Positions 58,138-64,000 of a stretch of 64,000 bases of DNA are shown here, in pieces. The notes under the pieces are model-generated. The model did no database searches, was not told the DNA's origin, and worked only from the letters and a program-made list of their open reading frames with translations. The translations under genes were made by a program, and so were the position numbers. The stretch is from Pedobacter sp. MC2016-24. Its GTDB lineage: Bacteria; Bacteroidota; Bacteroidia; Sphingobacteriales; Sphingobacteriaceae. The stretch spans positions 1-64,000 of the forward strand of contig NZ_JADFBX010000017.1 of assembly GCF_015223055.1 (NCBI RefSeq), read 5' to 3'. Within the stretch, counting starts at the first letter, position 1. Each line of letters begins with the position of its first letter.

Positions 58138-59409
58138 TTAATTGTCTTCAAATAAATATCCGCTGTACGCCAGTCCTTTAGCAACACTGATAAAGTTGTC
58201 GCCGGCATGTATCGGAACATTTGGAAATTTAGTTTCAAACATGGTTTTTACCGCAGATACCATAGAGGTTCCACCGGTTAAAAACAAACTGTCGATTTCT
58301 TCGATATTGATTTTATTGGCCGATAAAAAGGTATCCAGGTAGACGCTGATTTTATTCATGTCTTTTTGGATCAGTTCATTGTATTGTGCTATGGATATGT
58401 TTTCATCAATGTCAATCTCCATTTTTGAATAGTAAAAGCGGGTGGTTTCTTGTTTAGATAACTCAATTTTTGCTTTCTCTATGGATTGAAAAACCGAGTA
58501 GCCAAGGTTGTGATCGGTCAGCGTAATCAGATTTTTAAACAATCGATCCTGTTTGGCATAATGGTAATAGGTTTGCAGGTCATTTTTAACTTTTTGTCCG
58601 TTAAAAAAGTTCATCTGTTCCCAAGAACAAATGTTCGCAAATAAAGACACGGGAACTTTAAGCATTTTTCCCGGTGCCGCCTCATACATCGTATTTTTTC
58701 CAAAATATGGAGTGCCCTTGTCCCACATAAATGCAGAATCGAAGCTATCACCGCCAATGTAAATACCGCCTGTTGCCAGGATATCTTTTCGGCGGTCTTT
58801 GCTGCCAATTTTAGCAGGATCCAGTTCCAGATACGTAAAATCGGTTGTACCACCCCCTAAGTCGGCTACCAGCACGCGCTCTTTCTTAGCAATGGTTTTT
58901 TCATAGGCGAATGCCGCACCGATTGGCTCAAATTGAAAGCGGACTTCTGTAAAACCCGCATCTTCAGCTGCCTTGTTTAAGCGTTTTTGAGCTAAAGCAT
59001 CTTTAGTCGCATTGTCATCATCAAAAAACACAGGTCGGCCGATAACTGCCTTTCTACAGTCTACACCGGTAATCTGATCGGCTTTCATTTTAAGTTCTTT
59101 TAAAATTAAGGTGACCAGGTCTGAGGCATTGTATCTTTTGTTGTGTATCCGAGTCTCTATAAAACTGCTCCGCGGTAAAATGCGTTTTATCGATTTCATG
59201 AAACGTCCTTTCATACCATCGCTGATATAGGCATCAATGGCATCATTTCCAACTACATATTTTAAAGGTTCTGTAGTACTTTGTTCAATTTGAAAATATA
59301 GAATAGAGGGAACAATAACAGTATCTATGATTTCTTTTTTCTCTTCATCATAGATGGATAGGGCAGAATTGGTTGTTCCAAAGTCAATTCCATATAAAAA
59401 CTTACTCAT
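58138..59409 (-). CDS. Hsp70-like actin-fold ATPase without substrate-binding domain
   Basis: A 423-residue actin-superfamily ATPase. Seen are the phosphate-1 loop GIDFGTTNSALSIYD (about 7-21), phosphate-2 LVADLGGGTTDFTYLEL (about 204-220) and adenosine loop SLFLTGGTSMVSAVKTMF (about 385-402). It ends near the adenosine loop, so there is no DnaK-type C-terminal peptide-binding domain; YegD-like proteins have the same shape. Its client and function are unknown. Followed by a strong terminator on the upstream side at 59434-59477 that ends the manC transcript. Confidence 0.87.
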   Translation of the reverse strand: MSKFLYGIDFGTTNSALSIYDEEKKEIIDTVIVPSILYFQIEQSTTEPLKYVVGNDAIDAYISDGMKGRFMKSIKRILPRSSFIETRIHNKRYNASDLVTLILKELKMKADQITGVDCRKAVIGRPVFFDDDNATKDALAQKRLNKAAEDAGFTEVRFQFEPIGAAFAYEKTIAKKERVLVADLGGGTTDFTYLELDPAKIGSKDRRKDILATGGIYIGGDSFDSAFMWDKGTPYFGKNTMYEAAPGKMLKVPVSLFANICSWEQMNFFNGQKVKNDLQTYYHYAKQDRLFKNLITLTDHNLGYSVFQSIEKAKIELSKQETTRFYYSKMEIDIDENISIAQYNELIQKDMNKISVYLDTFLSANKINIEEIDSLFLTGGTSMVSAVKTMFETKFPNVPIHAGDNFISVAKGLAYSGYLFEDN

Positions 59410-59433
59410 TTAACGGGCAGTATTGAAAGGTTA

Positions 59434-59477
59434 TAAAAAAACACATCCGGACCAGGTTTTTACCCGGTTCGGATGTG
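59434..59477 (-). terminator. Hairpin terminator of manC
   Basis: A 15-bp stem with one wobble and one mismatch (59442-59456 with 59463-59477) is followed on the minus strand by TTTTTTT (59435-59441). It lies directly after the manC stop at 59498. Confidence 0.85.
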
Positions 59478-59497
59478 CGTAATCGTGTGTGATAAAA

Positions 59498-60589
59498 TTA
59501 AATGAATTTAGTTCCGAATTTGGCTTTTACATCGGCCACAATTTGTTTAATGCTTTGTTCTTCTGTTCTAGGACAAATGAGCAGGGTATTGTTCGATTCC
59601 ACCACGATGTAATCATGTAAACCTTGCAGGATGACCAGTTTATCGTGCGGAACATTAACCATGCAATTCGACGAATCAAACATCATCACCTGCTTAGCTG
59701 GTATAACCGCGTTCCCAACGTAATCGTGTTCTGCAATGTCGTAAATGGAAGCCCAGGTTCCTAAATCAGACCAACCGAAATCGGCAGGAAGCACATAAAC
59801 GTTATCCGCCTTTTCCATAATGCCAAAGTCAATCGAGATATTGGTACACTGCTGGTAAGCATTGCCAATAAATTCGGTCTCAGCATTGGTATTAAAGATT
59901 GCGCTGCCCTGAGAAAAGATCTCATGCATTTCCGGCAGGTGTTTGGAGAAAGCTTTATTGATGGATTCGGCCGACCAGATAAAGATTCCGGCATTCCATA
60001 AGAAGTCGCCGCTTTGCAGGAAAGATTTGGCAAGATCAAGGTTTGGTTTCTCCGTGAATATCTTCACTTTATGGATCTGATCGTCTGTTTCTAAAGTATT
60101 GTCTACATATTGAATATATCCGTAACCGGTGTCAGGGCGGCTTGGCTTGATACCCAGCGTGATTAAGCAGTCATTTTCTGAAGCTGCTTTCAGCGATTGC
60201 TCGATAGCGGCAACAAAGGCGTCTTGATTGGTGATGGTATGATCGGATGGCGCAACTACAATGGTTGCATTTGGATTAAGATTGGCAATTTTCATCGACC
60301 CGTAAGAAATACATGGGGCTGTATTGCGCATAATAGGTTCAGCAAGAATCTGGTTATCGGCCAGCTCAGGCAATTGCTCCTTGATGATGTCGATGTAAAT
60401 TTCATTGGTCACCACAAAAATATTCTCCGGTGGGCATATTTTTAGAAAACGGTCGTAAGTGCTTTGAATCAAAGTTTTTCCTACACCAAAGAAATCGATA
60501 AACTGTTTAGGAAATTCTGTTCTGCTCACTGGCCAGAAGCGGCTGCCGACACCGCCGGCCATGATTAATGCGTAATTGTTTTTGTTCAT
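59498..60589 (-). CDS. manC: Mannose-1-phosphate guanylyltransferase
   Basis: A 363-residue nucleotidyltransferase. The ATG at 60589 (MNKNNYALIMAGG) is chosen; a frame reaching to 60664 runs into the kdsD gene. Seen are YALIMAGGVGSRFWPVSRTE (about 6-25, GTP-binding), FPKQFIDFFG, ILAEPIMRNTAPCISYGSMK (about 86-105), VAPSDHTI and FTEKPNLDLAKSFL (about 175-188). It lacks the isomerase domain seen in longer ManC proteins. It makes GDP-mannose from mannose-1-phosphate for surface glycans and GDP-fucose. It follows kdsD by 16 bases on the same strand. Confidence 0.95.
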   Translation of the reverse strand: MNKNNYALIMAGGVGSRFWPVSRTEFPKQFIDFFGVGKTLIQSTYDRFLKICPPENIFVVTNEIYIDIIKEQLPELADNQILAEPIMRNTAPCISYGSMKIANLNPNATIVVAPSDHTITNQDAFVAAIEQSLKAASENDCLITLGIKPSRPDTGYGYIQYVDNTLETDDQIHKVKIFTEKPNLDLAKSFLQSGDFLWNAGIFIWSAESINKAFSKHLPEMHEIFSQGSAIFNTNAETEFIGNAYQQCTNISIDFGIMEKADNVYVLPADFGWSDLGTWASIYDIAEHDYVGNAVIPAKQVMMFDSSNCMVNVPHDKLVILQGLHDYIVVESNNTLLICPRTEEQSIKQIVADVKAKFGTKFI

Positions 60590-60605
60590 GTTGTTTAGAA
60601 AGCGG

Positions 60606-61571
60606 TTATATAATACCTTCCTGAAGAAGGTCATGTAAATGAATGATACCGAAATAGGTACCATTGTCTGTGACTAGTAATTGCGTAATGTTATTTTCCT
60701 TAATGATTTCAAGTGCGTGCAAAGCAAGTACATCTTTTTCAATCAGCTTGGGCTTGGTATTCATCAGATCTCGCGCTTTAATATTGGTTAAATCGGAATG
60801 TTTTTCCAGCATTCTCCTGATGTCCCCATCGGTCACAATGCCTTGAATCAAATCATCCTCAATAACAACAACAGCGCCCAAACGGTTTTTACTAATTTCG
60901 ATAATCACATCTTTTACGGCAGCATCGGGATGTATGCTTGGCTTTTCGTTTTTAATTGCCAGATCGGAACTTTTCAGGTAGAGCCTTTTACCTAAAGCTC
61001 CTCCGGGATGGTAGCGGGCAAAATCCTGCTCGTTAAAATTACGGGCATTCAGCAGGCAGATCGCCAGGGCATCACCCATGGCAAGTTGCGCTGTTGTACT
61101 TGTGGTTGGGGCAAGGTTATGCGGACAAGCCTCTTTTTCTACTGAAGTGTTTAAAATGAAATCGGCCTGTAAGGCTAAATCTGAATCCAATCGGCCAACC
61201 ATGCCAATCATGAGGTTTCCGGATTGTTTCAATAGGGGTGCCAGTACTTTAATTTCCGGGGTGTTTCCACTCTTGGAAATGCAGATGACAATGTCATCTT
61301 TCTGTATCATTCCCAGGTCGCCATGCACCGCATCAGCGGCATGCATAAATATAGATGGCGTACCGGTTGAGTTGAAAGTTGCAACAATTTTTTGAGCGAT
61401 AATTGCGCTTTTTCCAATTCCGGTGACAATAACTCTTCCTTTACTCTCGATAATTAAGGTGATGATGTCTACAAAATCATCGTTTATATTTTTAATTAAG
61501 CCTAAAATAGCCTGCGATTCGAGCTGTAACGTGCTCACTGCGTCCTCGATAATAGATTTTTTACTTTTCAA
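60606..61571 (-). CDS. kdsD: D-arabinose 5-phosphate isomerase (KdsD/KpsF)
   Basis: A 321-residue enzyme. The start is a TTG at 61571 (then KSKKSIIEDA), because no ATG lies in frame near it; the next codon candidate, a GTG at 61538, would cut into the conserved first helix. SIS sugar isomerase domain (about 30-170): VTGIGKSAIIAQKIVATFNS, SKSGNTPEI and CPHNLAPTTSTTAQLAMGDA. Two CBS domains follow (about 200-320). It converts ribulose-5-phosphate to arabinose-5-phosphate, the precursor of Kdo for the lipopolysaccharide core. Sits before manC (16-base gap). kdsA begins at 63864, beyond recQ. Confidence 0.94.
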   Translation of the reverse strand: MKSKKSIIEDAVSTLQLESQAILGLIKNINDDFVDIITLIIESKGRVIVTGIGKSAIIAQKIVATFNSTGTPSIFMHAADAVHGDLGMIQKDDIVICISKSGNTPEIKVLAPLLKQSGNLMIGMVGRLDSDLALQADFILNTSVEKEACPHNLAPTTSTTAQLAMGDALAICLLNARNFNEQDFARYHPGGALGKRLYLKSSDLAIKNEKPSIHPDAAVKDVIIEISKNRLGAVVVIEDDLIQGIVTDGDIRRMLEKHSDLTNIKARDLMNTKPKLIEKDVLALHALEIIKENNITQLLVTDNGTYFGIIHLHDLLQEGII

Positions 61572-61596
61572 ACAGAATTAATTAGTATATTGATGC

Positions 61597-61626
61597 TTTG
61601 AATTAGTGCAAAATTATGTTATTTTG
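61597..61626 (+). promoter_or_regulatory. Candidate promoter of recQ
   Basis: TTTG at 61597-61600 is followed after 19 bases by TATTTTG at 61620-61626, close to the Bacteroidota consensus TTTG-N17-19-TAnnTTTG but one base short in the -7 box. The recQ ATG follows at 61661. Confidence 0.4.
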
Positions 61627-61660
61627 AAGTAAATATAGCACTGAATATTTTATACACGAA

Positions 61661-63850
61661 ATGGATGTGAAAAAGTCGTTGTTTGACAACTTACAAACCT
61701 TTTTTGGTTTTGACAATTTTAAGGGTGATCAGGAATCGATTATAACCAATGTTCTGGAAAAAAAGAACACGTTTGTAATTATGCCTACCGGTGGTGGAAA
61801 ATCCATATGTTACCAATTGCCCGCATTGATGAATGAGGGTACCGCAATCGTTATTTCTCCGTTAATCGCGCTGATGAAAAATCAGGTCGATCAGCTGAGG
61901 GCTTTTGGCGGTAGCGATAGTATCGCACATTTTTTAAACTCGTCTTTAAATAAGACGGAGATCACGCAGGTGAAGAGCGATTTGTTGAGCGGACAAACCA
62001 AGTTATTGTATGTTGCGCCTGAATCACTTTCCAAACAGGACAATATCGATTTTCTAAAATTGATCAAGATTTCTTTTGTTGCGGTTGATGAAGCGCATTG
62101 TATCTCTGAATGGGGACATGACTTCCGGCCGGAATACCGTAAGATCAGACAGGTCATTACTGGTCTTGGTGAGGGTATTCCAATTATTGCTTTAACCGCA
62201 ACCGCTACACCTAAAGTGCAGCAGGACATCATCAAAAACCTCCAGATGTCTGACGCCACCTTGTTTAAGTCTTCATTTAACAGGCCAAACCTGTTTTATG
62301 AAATCAGACCTAAGCGTGATGTACTGAAAGAAATCATCCGATACATTAAATACAATACTGGTAAGTCAGGAATCATTTATTGCTTAAGCCGTAAAAAGGT
62401 AGAGGAAGTAGCTGAATCTTTGAACCTGAACGGTATAAAAGCATTGCCATATCACGCTGGCCTGGAACCAAAAGTACGGGCTGACACACAAGATAAGTTC
62501 CTGATGGAAGATGTAGAAGTGATTGTGGCTACTATTGCTTTCGGAATGGGAATCGACAAACCGGATGTACGTTTCGTCATCCACCACGACATTCCGAAAA
62601 GTATGGAAGGCTATTATCAGGAAACCGGACGTGCCGGAAGAGATGGTGGTGAAGGAGTTTGTATTGCATTTTATGCGCAAAAAGACGTAGATAAGCTGGC
62701 TAAATTCATGAAGGACAAGCCAGTTTCTGAACGCGAGATTGGCACCCAGATTTTAAAAGAAGTAATTGATTATGCAGAATCTGGCGTATGCCGGAGGAAA
62801 CAGATCTTACACTATTTTGGTGAGAACTTCAATGAAACGGGATGTAACTGCATGTGCGACAATTGCAAAAAGCCTAAAAAACATTTTGAAGCTGAGGAAT
62901 CGCTGCTGGTGCTGTTAAAATTGATTAAAAACATTGGTGAGAAGTTTGACGATACCCACATCATCAATGTGGTTATGGGACTGGAAACTGCGCAAACAAT
63001 CGCTTATGAGCATAGTAAGCTGGCTGAATTTGGTATTGGGGCAGTTGAAGGTGAAAATTACTGGAAATCCCTGGTCAGACAAGCCGTATTGAATAATTTC
63101 CTTTCTAAGGATATAGACAATTATGGTTTACTCAGACTGACAAATTCTGGCCGCGATTTCATCGAAAATCCATATGGCCTGAAGTTTATTCTGAACGAAC
63201 CGATAGAAAACGCAGCGGATGATGATGAAGATGATGTAAAACACGGCTCCGGTACATTGGATACACAGTTATTACAATTGTTAAAAGACCTGCGTAAGAA
63301 AATAGCCAAGCAAAAAAATGTTCCGCCATTTGTGGTGTTTCAAGATCCTTCACTGGAAGAAATGTGTACGCATTATCCGATTGCCATGGATGAATTGAAA
63401 CAGATCTCCGGCGTTGGTAATGGAAAAGCATTGAAATTTGGTGCACCGTTCTTAGAATTGATCAAAAAGTACGTCGAAGACAATGATGTGGAACGTCCGA
63501 TCGATCTGATCATCAAAACACAGGCAAATAAGTCACAGTTAAAGGTTTCCATCATTCAAAATATTGATCGTAAGATTGGTCTGGAAGATATTGCCCGTTC
63601 AAAAGGGATTACCTACGACGATATACTTAAAGAAATTGAAGCCATTGTAAATTCGGGTACGAAGCTCAATTTAAGTTATTTTGTGGACGAGGTGATTGAC
63701 GAAGACCGCCAGGATGAAGTATTCGATTACTTCCAGTCTGCAGAAAATGACTCAATAGATGAAGCGCTTAGGGAATTGGGCGAAACAGATTATTCAAGAG
63801 AAGAGATTCAATTGATGCGTATTAAATTTATGTCTGAATTAGGCAATTAA
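61661..63850 (+). CDS. recQ: RecQ-family ATP-dependent DNA helicase
   Basis: A 729-residue superfamily 2 helicase. Seen are FFGFDNFKGDQESIITNVL (about 13-31), Walker A in VIMPTGGGKSICYQLPA (about 39-55), DEAH box in VAVDEAHCISEWGHDFRPEY (about 140-159), ALTATATPKV (motif III), and motifs IV-VI with ATIAFGMGIDKPDVRFVIH and ETGRAGRDG. The RQC zinc site is CRRKQILHYFGE with CNCMCDNCKK (about 372-406). A HRDC domain (about 525-610, LLQLLKDLRKKIAKQKNVPP, then a helix with YPIAMDELKQISGVG) and an extra C-terminal region (about 620-729) follow. It resolves recombination and fork structures and acts with TopB (41536). Confidence 0.95.
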   Translation: MDVKKSLFDNLQTFFGFDNFKGDQESIITNVLEKKNTFVIMPTGGGKSICYQLPALMNEGTAIVISPLIALMKNQVDQLRAFGGSDSIAHFLNSSLNKTEITQVKSDLLSGQTKLLYVAPESLSKQDNIDFLKLIKISFVAVDEAHCISEWGHDFRPEYRKIRQVITGLGEGIPIIALTATATPKVQQDIIKNLQMSDATLFKSSFNRPNLFYEIRPKRDVLKEIIRYIKYNTGKSGIIYCLSRKKVEEVAESLNLNGIKALPYHAGLEPKVRADTQDKFLMEDVEVIVATIAFGMGIDKPDVRFVIHHDIPKSMEGYYQETGRAGRDGGEGVCIAFYAQKDVDKLAKFMKDKPVSEREIGTQILKEVIDYAESGVCRRKQILHYFGENFNETGCNCMCDNCKKPKKHFEAEESLLVLLKLIKNIGEKFDDTHIINVVMGLETAQTIAYEHSKLAEFGIGAVEGENYWKSLVRQAVLNNFLSKDIDNYGLLRLTNSGRDFIENPYGLKFILNEPIENAADDDEDDVKHGSGTLDTQLLQLLKDLRKKIAKQKNVPPFVVFQDPSLEEMCTHYPIAMDELKQISGVGNGKALKFGAPFLELIKKYVEDNDVERPIDLIIKTQANKSQLKVSIIQNIDRKIGLEDIARSKGITYDDILKEIEAIVNSGTKLNLSYFVDEVIDEDRQDEVFDYFQSAENDSIDEALRELGETDYSREEIQLMRIKFMSELGN

Positions 63851-63863
63851 CAGAAAATCAAGA

Positions 63864-64000
63864 ATGATTAATTTACATCTGGAACAACTTAAACACCAGC
63901 AGTCGGGCAATTTCTTTTTAATGGCCGGACCTTGCGCCATTGAAGGCGAGGAAATCGCACTTAGAATAGCCGAAAAAATAGTTAAAATCACTGATAAATT
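63864..64000 (+). CDS. kdsA: 3-deoxy-D-manno-octulosonate 8-phosphate synthase, 5' part
   Basis: The frame from ATG at 63864 to the window edge gives 45 residues that open with MINLHLEQLKHQQSGNFFL and continue with LMAGPCAIEGEEIALRIAEK. GPCxIE followed by EEIALRIAE is the start of the KdsA aldolase fold. It condenses arabinose-5-phosphate with phosphoenolpyruvate to Kdo-8-phosphate, using the product of KdsD encoded at 60606-61571. The gene lies 13 bases after recQ. The rest is outside the window. Confidence 0.9.
   Translation, partial: MINLHLEQLKHQQSGNFFLMAGPCAIEGEEIALRIAEKIVKITDK

Noticed and set aside
1-64000. tRNA, rRNA or insertion sequence
   Set aside because: No cloverleaf, rRNA or transposase was recognised by reading gaps and reading frames; a dedicated RNA search could still find a short RNA.

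Overview
The window looks like a chromosome segment from a Bacteroidota bacterium of the Sphingobacteriaceae (Pedobacter-like). Supporting signs are type IX secretion (T9SS) genes of the PorP/SprF and PorE kinds, an S46 dipeptidyl peptidase, LruC and DUF3347 lipoproteins, Bacteroidota-type -7 promoter elements (TAnnTTTG) and a scarcity of Shine-Dalgarno sequences. No rRNA, tRNA, insertion sequence, prophage or CRISPR array was seen. The genus is an inference from protein style only.

Region 1 (15-6223, minus strand) is a T9SS cell-surface cassette: a 1044-residue lectin/Ig-repeat adhesin with a type B C-terminal secretion domain, a PorP/SprF protein and a PorE-like OmpA protein. Region 2 (6671-17251, plus strand) is a tightly overlapping exopolysaccharide operon: half-size TolC, Wzz/Wzc-like protein with a degenerate kinase domain, membrane glycosyltransferase, a 42-residue membrane microprotein, Wzy-like polymerase, three GT-B glycosyltransferases and a Wzx flippase. 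It meets head-on a minus-strand glycosyltransferase operon (17267-21629), which diverges from an MBOAT/SGNH acyl-transfer pair (21777-24153). Region 3 (24367-32998) holds an LruC lipoprotein, a four-gene partner-switching module (membrane protein, receiver-PP2C, STAS, HATPase), an FdtA/FdtB amino-sugar pair and two more GT2 genes. The clustering suggests that surface polysaccharide is made, decorated, exported and possibly controlled from this locus.

Region 4 (33052-49905) is mostly housekeeping or accessory: a small basic protein with a long leader, lipoproteins, a DPP11-like peptidase, then a long plus-strand run (free methionine sulfoxide reductase, 3-methyladenine glycosylase, kynureninase, bestrophin, HDAC-like hydrolase, topoisomerase III, metallo-hydrolase, DUF1801, a phage/homing-type domain protein, MiaA), two paralogous outer-membrane barrels, a DUF3347 lipoprotein and citrate synthase. 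Region 5 (50001-64000) has a nucleoside symporter, bifunctional nuclease, EtfAB, a TPR protein, chromate transporter, DnaB, RlmB, an Hsp70-like ATPase, ManC, KdsD, RecQ and the start of KdsA. ManC, KdsD and KdsA supply GDP-mannose and Kdo for surface glycans.

The most unusual signals are a 21-bp element shared (19 of 21 positions) by the EPS promoter region and the LruC promoter region, the EPS-linked partner switch whose kinase lacks the usual G1 box, the 42-residue microprotein inside the EPS operon, a phage/homing-endonuclease-type protein in a housekeeping run, and an 11-bp tandem repeat between the peptidase and msrC genes.
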